Below, piece after piece: positions 10,715 to 22,432 of a stretch of 43,307 bases of DNA. The translations under genes were made by a program, and so were the position numbers. Below the pieces are notes generated by a model. It did not search any database. It saw only the letters and a list, made by a program, of their open reading frames with translations, and was not told the DNA's origin. Position 1 is the stretch's first letter; the number at the start of each line of letters is the position of its first letter. The DNA is from Plasmopara viticola (Eukaryota > Oomycota > Peronosporomycetes > Peronosporales > Peronosporaceae), in contig MBPM02000266.1 in assembly GCA_001695595.3 (NCBI GenBank), forward strand, positions 1-43,307, written 5' to 3'.

Positions 10715-13700
10715 ATGACGTAAATGCATGTAGCCGGATCTAGTTAGCGAGAGAAGAATGCTTTTATTTTCGTTAACACAAATGATGTAGACTCCATTAT
10801 CACTCTTGAACTTGTCTGACGATAGCTGGTCATTTGACGGTTTCTCAGAACGTTTTTTTTCAACTCCAGAGCTAATACCGATCCCCCTTAAAAAGAGTAT
10901 GATGGCTGATGACGTGTTATTACGAATCTCTTAACGAGCCGTGCAAGGAGCTTGACAAGCTCTGAAACGTCTCGTAGTAATGAGCGGTGAATCAGCTGAA
11001 GCTCGTCCAGCTCATCTAAAGTAAAACCCCGGAGTGTTAGGACTCGAGGACTTGGTTTACGAGCCCAAAGCGTCGTAGTAAGCAAATCTAGTAATTTTAT
11101 CAGACTCCTTCCTTTATTTGTACGAGAAGAGAAGACTTGAACTAATTTTTAATTTGGTTCGATTATATTTACGAGGATTTAAATTAGGTTTTGATAGCTT
11201 ATACAATGAAAGCTGAGAAGTCCATCAAGTAAGGCCCAACAAAGAGACCGTACGGTCAAGCGACGTTTTCCAAATACAATAACTCGTCAGCAGAGCAGTA
11301 TGAGCGCACCCGATGATGTAAGAGCTTTACGGACATCGTCGCGCTTTCGAGCGCCGACGTCGCAAGATATGGCGAGTGCCAGCGGCCTAACAAATTTGAC
11401 CGCTTAGGCTAGTCCGACTTCTTTCGCAGCTACAGGACAAGACACACTATAAATGCAACATTTTCTGCTGCATCCTACTCAGCAATGACAGTAATACCTA
11501 GCACAGATGCAAGCCCAAATGCAACGGTCTATTGAGCGCGTTAAGTTTCTTATCGTATCATGAGGCGAGCAGAAGAAGAAGGTTCCTCATGTTTGTAAAA
11601 AAAGGAATTCGGCAAAGAAATCTTTCTACGGATCTTCGCAACCGAACAGGACTGTACCAATAAGCGCCATTTAACAGCAACAAAGTCATCCGACTTTGTG
11701 ACGCTTATCTCCTATATATCTGAACAAGTCCGTGCTTAATTGGTACTGTGCTTTTATAGCGCACGAAACATGGCCACCACTCAAAACCTAATTTTTGAGA
11801 CTGTGAATATCCAGTATAATTTTTAAGAGGGAACATTGCACCTAGAGCAAACAACATTATCCACGAGACCTTTTTTTCTAGAATAAAATTAAGGAAAAGA
11901 CTGCACAGAATGAGCTCGAGTGTGCTTCAGAAATTCATTAAATTTGCCTCCAACTTCGGTTTGCCCATCCATCGGGTAAACCACCCCGTGCATCGACCAA
12001 ACCATTAAATATGTCCATGGAATTGGCTGCGTGCGAACAATTGTGGCGTTGTCAGTCACATGTCTCCGCAATGCACCACTCCTGAGCGTAAGGAAGCGAA
12101 TAACCATATAAAAAATGCAATATATGCTATTCCCGAACCCGCAAGTAATAATCCAACTGCGGGTACAAAAGTTATACGAGCGAGTAATATGGGTCCGCAA
12201 GACATAGTTTTAAAGGATGTCATGTTAACTACAATCTCTTTGTGGCACGCTAATTTTATTAATTATGCACAGAAGCTCAAGCATATACAGACGCGGGTCA
12301 AGAAAATCTTGTCGATGTCTTTTTCGACGATGATGGCAGTCTCAACGGTTTACCCAAGGACTAAGTGAAGCGACTTGAGCTTGAAGTGACCAAGGATGAG
12401 GCGATGCATGTCAATTTTAGGTTTGCACCGTTTCTCCAGACCATGCACATTTATTTGCACAAATTTGAGTTCCCTATAACATCGGAAGTGCTCCAGGTCG
12501 TGTGTGTTCTAAGAGATTTTACTATTGGCATGCTGTGGAATCGTAAGCAAAATTCAGATACCGACGGGAGTGCAGGATGCATGACATCTCGAATCGGCAT
12601 GGAGAATTGCTAAGCGTTTTAGCTAAACCTGCCGAGGCGACTTTCGGCCAAGTAGGATGCTGGACAGCATGAAGCTCGCATAAAAGAGCCGTGGGATTTC
12701 TAACTCTTAGTGGAAACAATGCCACGATGCCGGTAATATACCACACAGCTAGCTTTTTATCACCAGCTTTTGAGAAAGTTGCGTCACAACAAGGACATTG
12801 AAGCCGTCTTCGACGTCAACCCACGCATTTTTGACACGGCCGAGCACGACAGGACCAAGGCTGGGAATCTCACAAGAACAATTCGGCGTTTGAATTGCTA
12901 CGCGAGTGTTTGAGCACAGTCGAACAGAGCTACAAAGCAAGGCGTATTCACTACAGGGGAAAATTGAGCAAAACGTTTTGCTCAAGCCTGGTTTCGAGCT
13001 TATTACCGTCAAACAATGGCGCCAGGTTTTTGAACAGCCCAAGACGAACTAAAAACGGACCAGAGAGATAATTCAACCAGAAATTATCTGACCAAGCAAT
13101 CCGCCTTTTCGGCACGAAACTCTGTGGCAAGAAGTCTATAGGCTTATAAATTCTGCACGACTTTTGTCAAGTGTATCTAGCGACGATCTTGCCGGCGATA
13201 CGATGCCACGTCGAGAATACACTCATGACGACATGTCCGATTTTGTGCATGGACCTATTTTGGAGTTAAAAATACATATGCATTAGTACTGTTCAGATGA
13301 GTCTGCGGCTGCATACTTTCAAAACAAGAATCAAGGTACATATGTCTTATGAAACTAAACGTCAAAAATGTACATCAGCAAAAAAAATTGGATGTGTAAA
13401 AATCCTAATGGAGTGTCATGGTAACATTAAGTGACTGAAAGCCGCCGATTAGGCTGTAGCAAGGCAAGGATTCTCAGGAGCTCTCTACCTAATATCAATC
13501 CTAGATCTGCTTTAACAATAGCAACTACTCCTTCGCCAACTTCGCCCCGCTCGCCGTCCGAGCCTTGATCGACAATTGACATCCGAAAATGTTTGTCTGC
13601 GACTGTGTTACATAAAACGTGATGCAACGGCGTAGAACTTGCTGATGACTCTTTTTCTTCTAACAGAAAACCCACTTGGCCATTTAATCGTCAACATCGG

Positions 13701-14591
13701 ATACATGCGCCTAACTTTTTTTATTGAAAAGAAGCTTACAAGCTTAACAACACGTCGCTTAGCATCGCGTTTGTCAGTCCATCTTGTGTATTACTTGGTT
13801 GTTACTGAAATGTCACGTGTTAGCTGGTGGCGCTAGAAACGAGCCCGAAGGGTGAAGGGGCTTTTATATTTGGAGTGGTGCCCATGTAGTCACAGATGAC
13901 TGGCACATTTTTAATATCGATGGTTGGCGTTGGCAGAAAACCTTATAGTGCAAACTGTGATCGTATTTTGGGCTTCAGTACTTTTACCGACTTATCTATT
14001 CTGTATAGTGGCGGTCCATGGCTCAGACGTATTTGTCACGAGATAGCGGTACAACATTACAATCATCTAGAAAAAAATCAGTTGAGGATTACATCCAAAG
14101 TAGCACTTCACCTACCATACCTACTAAAATAGCATCACTAGCCTCCACAATTTAACTGCTGGTACTCTGTTCGTTGCTAAACTTAGTACATTGCAAAGAA
14201 GCTGCACAAACTAAAGATGTACGATTCAGCTATTAATTTTTAGAAATGCCATCTGCTCAAAATCGATGATCAGGATTAAAAACTACGGGGGCGGTAATAT
14301 CGCAGACGCTTGGTATGTCCAGACCTGTATTTTGGCTAGAACTATTTGAACTAATAACAAGATTACCGTTACAAAGATAGCGCCCTGTATGTCCCACTAT
14401 CGCTCTATATTCTGTACACCATTTAGTTATCAGGTAAATGTTAAGAGGCTCAATATATAATCTGTGCAATAAAAAAGCACGCGCACTTGCCAAAGGGAAA
14501 TTCAACTCATAATTACTTTTATTGACTGTAATTTGCAGGTTACAAAGTGCATGTAACAATTTGGTTCTTTATACTTCAAGTTTCGAGATTG
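10715..14591. other. Gene-poor region with degenerate coding-like scraps
   Basis: Nothing here forms an intact gene. The repeat-like motif at 10882-10916 resembles 1215-1250, and the reverse complement near 11820-11835 (CCCTCTTAAAAATTATA) resembles it weakly. A run at 12365-13050 and frames at 13427-13675 and 13896-14132 have a protein-like composition but are broken by stops and match no family I recognise. Confidence 0.4.
12365..13050 (+). pseudogene. Possible decayed coding sequence of unknown family
   Basis: An 82-codon frame starting at 12365 (from a GTG) reads smoothly through KRLELEVTKDEAMHVNFRF and ITSEVLQVVCVLRDF. Further protein-like stretches in shifted frames follow to about 13050, for example NKDIEAVFDVNPRIFDTAEH. 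Several stops and frame changes separate them and I find no convincing introns. The pattern fits a dead gene, but chance cannot be excluded. Confidence 0.25.
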
Positions 14592-15836
14592 ATGCTGAGA
14601 AGCAACCTGCTGGAAGACTACAGCTTGGAGGGCGTGACGGCGCGGCTCGAAGCTATGAAGGCAAGACGAGAAACGAGGCGCAACAGAAAAAATGAAGGAC
14701 CGGAAAGGCAGTTATCAGAGCGAAAAACCGCCTGCGAGTTTGAATTGGGACCAGCAGATCTATCAAGTGGCGGGTCGGATACAAACAGCGAAAGTGGATA
14801 TTTGATCACTAGCGCCGACGTGATGCTGAGTGACCGTGGCAAAGCAAAGGGCTTAGTGTCGCTGTCGCAAGCAAATATACGCCGAGAAAGAGCAGCAAAG
14901 CTCAGAGTTACAGACAGTCTCGACCTTTCGATGTCGGTAGCGCCATCGAATGGCCCCTCGCGTCAAGATTCGACAGTGCGTGATGATCAAATAAATACAC
15001 AAGTAGCGTCGGCTTATGTGTTAAGTGAAAGGGCTGAGTCGAAATTTCATGATAGTAGCCAAGTAATCTCAAATAAGCAGTACGCCAACATCAAACCTTC
15101 CAGAATACCGAAGCTTGTGCAGCGACGTCGAAAACTACAAGTTGACAAGCGATGCGCTGTCGTATCGGAACCCGTACGAGCAGGTAAACAAGACTTGCGA
15201 TCGGTCGAAAGTCCTGCTTCTTTTGCTTGCAAGAGTAACATTGATTGGATACTGACAGAAAACACTTCAAATATCTTCAATTCGACTGAAAAGACTCTAT
15301 CACAATCATCTGGCTCGCCTACACGTGCCGTACCAGCACCTCACAACTCTTCTCTCATCCAAATTAAGGAGACAAAGAGTTTGGGTAAAGTTTCTTTTGA
15401 AGTCGATTTCGCTACTGCAGAAGAAGAACAGCAACTGCTTCAATCTTTGGAAAAACTTGATCGGCGCCTTTCAAACGCCAGTAGTTTGGCAGAAGCAATG
15501 CGCGAAAGTCGGCGACAAGGCTTTAACAGAAAAGAAAGTTTAAGAACTGTAGTCTGTCACAACACTGGGAACCACAATACTTCCAAGAGTAAGCCTGCCG
15601 AGGACACGCAGCGAGCCGCAGCACACGGAGGAGGCACGCAGTGTAAGCTTCACCGACCGGCGTCGTTATCTGTTCGCTCATCCTCTGCTAAACGCGCTGA
15701 GCTCTCAAGTGGTGTCCATAAAGCTCGAGTTCGAGTCGGTGGGGCACTCGTCAATGATGTTGGTCGCATCGGCACAGATGCAAGCGATAATCATAAGATT
15801 GTTGTGAAAAGGGAACTAGTACACATGCTTTTTTAA
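14592..15836 (+). CDS. Hypothetical basic, low-complexity protein with a coiled-coil start
   Basis: An intact frame of 414 residues from the first ATG. The open frame continues 45 nt upstream, and CAG acceptor-like sites precede it, so an upstream exon is possible. The start (LLEDYSLEGVTARLEAMKARRETRRNR) is a charged amphipathic segment likely to form a coiled coil. The middle is Ser-rich and basic (KPSRIPKLVQRRRKLQ). A second helical segment near residues 275-315 reads VSFEVDFATAEEEQQLLQS and then LEKLDRRLSNASSLAEAM. I recognise no family, and no signal peptide or membrane segment is visible. Its stop lies 63 bp from the convergent cyclophilin gene stop, so the 3' UTRs probably overlap. Confidence 0.6.
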   Translation: MLRSNLLEDYSLEGVTARLEAMKARRETRRNRKNEGPERQLSERKTACEFELGPADLSSGGSDTNSESGYLITSADVMLSDRGKAKGLVSLSQANIRRERAAKLRVTDSLDLSMSVAPSNGPSRQDSTVRDDQINTQVASAYVLSERAESKFHDSSQVISNKQYANIKPSRIPKLVQRRRKLQVDKRCAVVSEPVRAGKQDLRSVESPASFACKSNIDWILTENTSNIFNSTEKTLSQSSGSPTRAVPAPHNSSLIQIKETKSLGKVSFEVDFATAEEEQQLLQSLEKLDRRLSNASSLAEAMRESRRQGFNRKESLRTVVCHNTGNHNTSKSKPAEDTQRAAAHGGGTQCKLHRPASLSVRSSSAKRAELSSGVHKARVRVGGALVNDVGRIGTDASDNHKIVVKRELVHMLF

Positions 15837-15899
15837 AGCGAAAACATATTTTATTGATGCGCACTAAAATACAGGGTAGTACAATCGACGGTAAGAAGT

Positions 15900-17425
15900 T
15901 TACAACTCTCCGCAATCTTCGATCTTGACTTCATTTTCTGGTAACGGACGGTTTTCTCCCTTGCTTACCATCACATTCTGCATAGCATCCACGATATCTA
16001 GACCTTCAACGACTTCACCAAATACTACGTGCTTGCCATCGAGATTCTTGAGATTTGCCTTTGTCGTAATGAAAAACTGCACATTTCCAAATGCGAGCAA
16101 AACGATAATTTCTGCTAATAAAATGACTTACTGGCACAAAATGGTGCACTAAGCGTGTGTTGTATGCATACCTGCGAGCCATTTGTATTCTTGCCAGCAT
16201 TGGCCATCGATAGCAAGCCCACATCGTCATGGGGTAAAAACTTCTCATCCTTAAAATTTCCCCATAGATCTCCATACGAAGTACCGCGATAAATGCTCTG
16301 GCCACCAGTACCGTTACCCGCGGTGAAGTCTGCGCGTTAATTGTTAGCTCACTGACTCGAACACTCACATTATCAGCCATAATCAACAAGTAGAAAAATA
16401 CCTCCGCCTTGAACAACAAAGTTTTTAATTACGCGGTGAAACTTGCTGCCTTTAAATGTCAGTATGCCACCCTTACAAATGACCGTTTTCATTAAAATCA
16501 TGCATTTTTTTAAAGGCCAGAAATTTCATTCATTACCTTTTCGCCCGTGCAAAGGCATCGAAAATTTTCCGAAGCAATCGGCACTTCATCTTTAAGCAGC
16601 CGCATGACAATTCTACCCACTGGATTTCCAGCAATTGAAATATCCATGTATACAGTGGGGTCAGTTTCCTTTGTGATAAAACACTTCTTGCGTTCTTTGA
16701 GACTGATGATGGAAACATAACGATCGTGAAGTTTCTGAAATAGCTCTTCTTCACGGCCGCTGTACATCTCCAGTGTCCTATTGACTGTGTCTAACTTATC
16801 GGGATTGTATTTGTTGTAAAATTTTACCAGACGATCCTTGAATTCCACTTCACTTCGCGGAGACGCCAGCAAAGGTCTATTGCTCTTAATTAGGCTTTCG
16901 ATGATCCCGGCTTCTGCACCCTTTTGCGCTGCTTCTACTTCAGCCTGGCTAGACCCTAGTCCGTATCCTTTCTGAAACAGCTTTTCAACGAGAGTGGCTT
17001 CTGAGCTGCTGCCTTTTCCCCGTACAATCGGTTTTCCTTCATCAATGAGCGCAGCTTCTTTCACCAGTTCCTGGTGCTGTCGACGCCACGACTGCTGCGA
17101 ACGCAGTCGAAACGCCGCCTGCGCCTTAAATTCTGGATCATCTGAGCCCTTTATACTGCGAGATAAGCACAAATTCTGCTTTGAAGACTTCACAGCTCTC
17201 TCCAATTCATTTAGGATCGGTTCGTCTCGCAATTTTCGGACCTCCTCCCATTTTTGCAGCGATCGCTTTTTAAATGATGCCGCTATCTTCACACTCTCTG
17301 GCTTTGTCACAACTTTGTCATCACACCACTGTAATGTTTGCAGCAAAATAAACATAAGTCATCGACGCATTCTCGTAATCTTCATATCTACACACATCGA
17401 ATAGCCGCAGCGGTCGATAAGTCAT
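15900..17425 (-). CDS. Peptidyl-prolyl cis-trans isomerase with long N-terminal extension (cyclophilin family)
   Basis: Five exons join at 17425-17396, 17328-16537, 16471-16402, 16329-16172 and 16076-15900. The introns are 67, 65, 72 and 95 nt, and the spliced 1227 nt gives 408 residues in one frame. The cyclophilin domain spans about 233-408 and would catalyse proline isomerisation. The active-site run [15 protein letters not shown] keeps Arg287, Phe292 and Gln295 (CypA R55, F60, Q63), but Val replaces M61. The position of CypA W121 is Asn361 with a one-residue insertion before LDGKHVVFG, which predicts weak cyclosporin binding. The loop after CTGEK is short. The N-terminal 230 residues are helical and charged and include a segment [17 protein letters not shown] and then [12 protein letters not shown] that I know as a recurring motif in protist proteins. 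Exon 1 encodes only ten residues ([10 protein letters not shown]); an alternative is an in-frame ATG at 17355. Confidence 0.85.
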
Positions 17426-17611
17426 GACGACTTAGTAGCACAGGTAGTAAATATCGATTGATATTTGTGCATTAATTAAATTGAAAGTGCGCTGTGATTC
17501 GCCAGAAATCGCCACATGGGACTCATTGGCTAGGAATAGCGAGTGGCGGCGGTGCTCTTAAACACCAACGACCATTTCCTTATTCTTTTCCAGTGGAATC
17601 TTGGCAATAAA
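17426..17611. promoter_or_regulatory. Shared divergent promoter region of cyclophilin and RPL13A genes
   Basis: Only 186 bp lie between the start codons of these divergent genes, so both promoters must fit here or overlap the genes. A CTCATTGG at about 17521 is partly similar to the oomycete initiator (YTCANTYY). A TTTTCCAG at about 17585-17592 just before the RPL13A start suggests a small 5' UTR intron, perhaps from a GTGGCG donor near 17543. These assignments are inference. Confidence 0.35.
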
Positions 17612-18892
17612 ATGGTGTTTGAGAAGCCTATCGTTGTCGACTGCCGCGGTCACCTGGTGGGCCGCTTGGCCTCTTTAATTGCTAAGGAGCTTCTGCAAGG
17701 CCAGCACGTCGTTGCTGTGCGTTGCGAGCAGCTTGAGATCTCCGGTTCACGTACGTTTACTTTCAGTATTTTAGGTTCATGTGCAACAAGGAGGTCCAGC
17801 GTGCTACCATAGGCACACATGCGTTCAGCTGCGCTGCTTACGGGCTCTTGTGTGTGCCTTCTGGGGCTATCTGGACCCTTGAGTCTTGTAGTGAAGCAGA
17901 GTGTCTCGCTTCGTAAAAGGGTTTTGAATGTGGTAAGGAGTGCCGCGCGTTGAGTAATTGACGTTAAGCTCGTCTACTGCAACGACTTGATGAACATGAG
18001 TGTCGGGTCGGCCTTAGTTTCTCTCTTGGGTTGCTACACCACCATGTTCTACGTCAGTGTTATGCCGCAATTTAAGACTGTATAGAAACAGAACGTGGTG
18101 CTGCATTGTGACGTAGCAAGTCAAGAAAAGACTATGACGACCCGAACACGAGTTGCTCAGATGAGGCAGTGGCAAGGTCAAACTGCAGACCTCCTTAAAC
18201 ATGCAAAAGTCGCTGCGTGCAGACACCCTGTTGAGCTACGCAACGTCTTTAGATGATGTTATAGCAAAGCAGCGGTGTGTCATGCCGTCTGGCTGCATAG
18301 TTTTAAGACGGATTACTCATGTCATCTGCTCTTAATTCTACGTATACAACAGACGTGCGCAACAAACTCAAGTTCTTGCAGTTTTTGAACAAGCGTACGG
18401 CCACCAACCCCAAGAAGGGCCCCGTCCACTACCGTGCACCGTCGCGCATGCTGTGGCGCACGATTCGTGGTATGCTACCGCACAAAACGGCGCGTGGTGC
18501 CGCCGCTCTGCAACGCCTTAAGGTACGACGATCAAGTTTCTCTGCATCCCCTCCGCCAATTCTTAAAGTGTTTGTGCAATTAAATACAGGTGTTCGACGG
18601 TATCCCGTCACCATACGACAAGCAGAAGCGCATGGTTATCCCTGCTGCTCTACGTGTGCTCCGTCTAAAGGCTAGCCGTCGCTACACCGTCCTAGGCAAT
18701 CTTGCCTCTGAGGTTGGCTGGAGCCACGCCGAGCTAGTCAAGCGCCTCGAGGCCAAGCGACTTCTTAAGTCTGACGCCTTTTACAAGAAGAAGATTGCTC
18801 AGCAGAAGCGTCACGCCGAAGCGGAAGCCAAGGTGTTTGCCGACAACTCGGAGCTCAAGCCCACGCTTGCCAAGTACGGTCATGCTCTTTGA
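17612..18892 (+). CDS. RPL13A: 60S ribosomal protein L13a (uL13)
   Basis: Exons 17612-17750, 18353-18522 and 18590-18892 join to 612 nt and 203 residues, the same length as the animal protein. The sequence carries the uL13 landmarks: [33 protein letters not shown], then [20 protein letters not shown], FRAPSRxxWRT-type [12 protein letters not shown], the invariant [15 protein letters not shown], and [16 protein letters not shown]. It is a structural protein of the large ribosomal subunit in the cytosol. Intron 1 splits a His codon (C/AC) and is 602 nt, whereas intron 2 is 67 nt. The stop is 148 bp from the convergent SCYL2-like gene stop. The start is the first ATG, matching the family N-terminus. 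Confidence 0.95.
17751..18352 (+). other. Unusually long intron 1 of RPL13A, possible snoRNA host
   Basis: This intron begins GTACGT and ends CAACAG. It is six to ten times longer than every other intron resolved in the window. In animals RPL13A introns host box C/D snoRNAs. Two near-consensus C-box strings (TTGATGA at 17987-17993 and GATGATG at 18252-18258) occur, but I find no CTGA D box paired with them. The content is therefore unassigned. Confidence 0.5.
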
Positions 18893-19040
18893 GGTGTCCA
18901 CTATTTTTCCGATTTTAATGAAAAGCCTTGAGGAAATTTGCTATTTGCGTATTATGGTCCTAGCACAACGTGGTAGTTAAAATAGTAAAAATTCCTGGCC
19001 TCTACAATCATATACATTACGCTTACAGCTTGAACGCTAA

Positions 19041-21859
19041 CTACAACCCGTCAAAAGCGCTAAATTTGTCTCCGCTTTGCTGGGGTGCATACGGGGCTTG
19101 AATTTGAAGCATCTGGCCAGGACCAGCAAGTCCCATATTGGCGTGCGCGTAACCACTACTGACAGGCGCTTGTTGCTGCAATCCATAAGGAGTCATCTGC
19201 AGCATATTTGGGTTGTACTGCTGTTGCTGGTTGTGCATTCCGTTGCCCATGTTTTGGCCATAAGGCACCACACCATTTATGTGCGACTGATTCATCGGGT
19301 TCGCCTGCATTCCCATAGCGCTCTGGCCAGTATATCGAGAGGCTCCAGACTGTGCACTGGCATTCGAGCTCATTCCCAACGCATTAAACATGCTATTATC
19401 GCCGCCAGTTGAACTTGGACCCGGAGCAGCAGGAGATGAAATTGTAAGCGTATCAAGAAGATCGGTTGATGCGGGAGACGACTGAAAAAGGACAAATCAA
19501 AACTAAGTAAGCAACAAATAAAATGGCGCTGATCGGCGCTCAAACACACCTTAGTAGCGCAGGCGTTCAATCCAAGCAAATCTGCATTTCCATCATCCGT
19601 CTTGCCGGCCCGACGACTAGATTTAGCACTTCCTTTCTTACCTGCACGGCGACGTGCGGAAAAAGATTCTGCACGCTCCGATGCAGACTCGCGACGACTG
19701 CCCGAGTCACGTGGTTCTGTCCTTGCACTCGGCGTAGTGCTGCTAGACGATTTTCCTAGATAGAATGGATCATCCGAATATCGATCAGGTCTCTGATTTT
19801 GACCGACTTCGGGCACTGGCTTCTTCTTTGGAACATATTCTTCTGACAACAATTTGTTTGCAGCAGCAACTCCCGACTCACGCTCCTTCGACGCCTCCGC
19901 TGCGCGAACGGCGCTCGACAAACCCGAAGCAGTTGTGATCCCTGTTGTAACTGTACTCACGGAGCTTTGTGAAGTAAATGACTTGTCACGATCATTAATC
20001 ACAGCCTTTAGCATATGTTGCATTTTCTCGCACACCATGTCAAATTGCGAGTTGTTCAGTGTCAGCTCCCACAAAAGAGGGGCAACTGCAGGTATAATCA
20101 ATTTTGCGATAAACTCAGGTCCCAGGTGCTTGCCGAGGTTGTCGTAGCAACCAAGAATGCACATGCACGCGGCAGGCGTCTTGTCTTCTTGCAGTGTTTG
20201 CTGAAGAGTGGGAAGAACACTTTCGATCAGCAGGTCCTTGTCAAACACGTAAAACGATTTTGCTAGCCAGAGCAGCGCATTTATTCGCACGGAAGGTTGA
20301 GGAGGTGTGAGAATGAGCTTATTTACACGCGGCAAAATCACCTGCTTCAAAATGCGGTATTCAAATAGACTGGCCTGGTCCACAATTTTGTTAAGTACCG
20401 TGTCGAGAATTTCGGGTACAGTACTATCTAGGGCGCGACACAGCATAGGTACAACGTGGTCGCGAATGTACCCGTCTTCGGCCTTCGGAATAAGAGTCTC
20501 GAGCTCTGAAACAAACATGAGCATACATTGCACGGGTTCTGTAATGGCCAGCAACGGAACCATCATCGCTGCGATCGAATACGAGAATGTCTGCTTGTCT
20601 ACCTTAGCCACAATTTTAAGCAACGGCGTAATAACAAACGGGGCTACCGCCTTGTTAATCACTACGGACTGTAGACCTGGAAGAACCATATCACGCAACA
20701 CACGCGGCGAAAATCCATCGATGGCATCCGGCAAGGCCGTCAAAAACTTGGCTTGTGCCGCCGGTTCCTGCTCCACTAGACTTTGCAGCGAACGCAAGGT
20801 CTTTACTGGACCGGAATCGAAAAATGGTGACGCAAGAAAAGCACGGGCCTCTGGGCGCTTAGCAGGCTCCAGCGAGAGTAACGAGCGAATCGTGTTCTGA
20901 AAAGCAGTCGGTACTGAGTTTGGAAACGCGATCGGGTGAAGAGACTGCACCTTGTAGCCATGAGTCATCTTGTTGCCATCATGCACATCCAAAACCGGGT
21001 TGCGTCTGCCATCCGCACGAGCGGGGACGAACAATTCGTAGACTAGTAGACCAAGTGAGAACATATCCGCCTTACTATCAAATTGACGCGGCTCCGTCAC
21101 CAGTTCCGGGGCACAATACTCGAGTGGAGGCTCCCAACTTCCTTCAATTGTCCCGGTGGCTGGGTTTCGAACTCCTGTCGAGGCGTCAAAGCTATAGTAT
21201 TCGCTGCGCGAGGTCTGTCCAGGCTCCACAACTCGACAAAAACCCATACCTCCAAGTTTCCACTCGCCCTTAGGTGTGATAAATATACTGCCTGGGTTAA
21301 CACTGAGGTGCACGCGACGTCCTTCCCGATGAAGAAAGCTAAGCGCCTCTCCCACATGCATCAAACCGCATGCAAGTTCGAACTCTGTGAGACCGATCTC
21401 CAGCACTTCGGGCGTCACGTTGGCAGTGTTCGTAAAATTTTTGCAAGCATTGGCCAGCGAACAAGTGATACGTTCTGTAACAAAGCACAACAAGCGACGG
21501 CTTTCTTCGAAGACTTCTTCGACCTTAAGCACGTGCGGATGACGCAGCACACGCAATGTCTTCATCTCCTGACGCAAAATTTCCAGAACGCGGTCCTGTG
21601 CATCCTTGCTCTTAAGCCTTTTTAAATCGTCCTTGTCGAAGAGGAACACACTGTATTCCTGATTTGTTTTGCGATTCACAGCAGGGAAGATCTTCCACGA
21701 CAGCTCGTGACCGCCTGATGCCGTGCAATCCTTAGGCGTCTCATAGTTCTTCAAGTACTCCTCGCTCAGTATGCCCTGGAGATTTTGAGCCCCTGAGACA
21801 GCAACCGATGCCGCGCCGGACACGGCTGTCTGGACTGCACTCGAGAAGCGGTTGAGCAT
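19041..21859 (-). CDS. SCY1-like pseudokinase, SCYL2/CVAK104 type
   Basis: Two exons, 21859-19550 and 19481-19041, flank a 68-nt intron. The 2751 nt encode 916 residues. A kinase-like domain spans about 25-320. It is catalytically degenerate: the ATP-lysine strand reads VFLFDK (71-76), the HRD loop reads HLSVNPGS (184-191), and DFG is replaced by KLGGMGF (201-207). HEAT-type helical repeats follow at about 330-620 (for example LPGLQSVVINKAVAPFVITP). The tail carries DPF, DLLG and DLLD motifs, of the type bound by AP-2 and clathrin, and ends in a Gln/Asn/Met-rich segment. SCYL2 relatives act as clathrin-coat-associated scaffolds at the trans-Golgi and endosomes. The start is the first ATG in frame, giving the usual short helical leader. 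The decayed edge of the tRNA array begins about 250 bp upstream. Confidence 0.92.
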
Positions 21860-22109
21860 GCTTGTGAACAAAGCTCGCTGGGGGGCGGGATATAAATTCT
21901 GAGAAGAACTTTCTTACTTCCTGACCAGCACTATAACGGAAGCTTTTGTGGTCACCCCTTTGAAAGATGGTCACCCTATTATAACAATTGGGAATATTGC
22001 AAATGCTACAAATGTCACCAGACTGTGATACAAAGTGTTTAAAGCACTGGCATAAATTAGACATTCGATAAAGTACACTTCGTTCGGTGATGTTTCACAT
22101 GAAGCTGTA
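21860..22109. other. Upstream region of the SCYL2-like gene and left flank of the tRNA array
   Basis: A GC-rich stretch with a TATAAA-like string near 21890-21895 lies just upstream of the SCYL2-like start and may be its core promoter. The rest (21950-22109) may be very decayed array spacer, but the similarity is too weak to align by eye. Confidence 0.35.
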
Positions 22110-22173
22110 GGGCCTTGCCGGGAGCGAATTCGAGATCTCTCGCACCCAGTGCATACCGCTACACCACAGGGCA
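22110..22173 (-). pseudogene. tRNA-Pro relic, copy 1
   Basis: About 64 nt remain. The 3' acceptor and T arm are recognisable, but roughly seven bases of the anticodon arm are lost and the 5' acceptor reads TGCCCTG. The 3' T-stem half is CCCGG, that is C61, unlike the U61 of the array. Confidence 0.65.
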
Positions 22174-22432
22174 ATCGATTATCACACACACATTTTATCC
22201 TGAAACTAACCACAGCGTGGCATTATGACATTGCTGATTCTTTACCCTTTGCAGAGCTGCTAAAATTATCATGATATTTTCCAAGCACTATCATTCGTCG
22301 AGACTACAACTAAAAGATAATCATTCTTTATGCATCTGCCCAACCAGTTAGGTCATAAATGTGTAAAATATTGTGCACAACAATAAAACCAAGCAAAATG
22401 CACACTCGCTTAAACGGTGAACAGCAACAAAT

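Noticed and set aside
16015..16419. 134-codon minus-strand frame in the cyclophilin gene
   Set aside because: It reads through two introns in the wrong frame; the spliced model restores the conserved cyclophilin sequence.
20307..21625. Plus-strand frames of 117-197 codons opposite the SCYL2-like gene
   Set aside because: Antisense shadows of a long conserved exon; no domain of their own.
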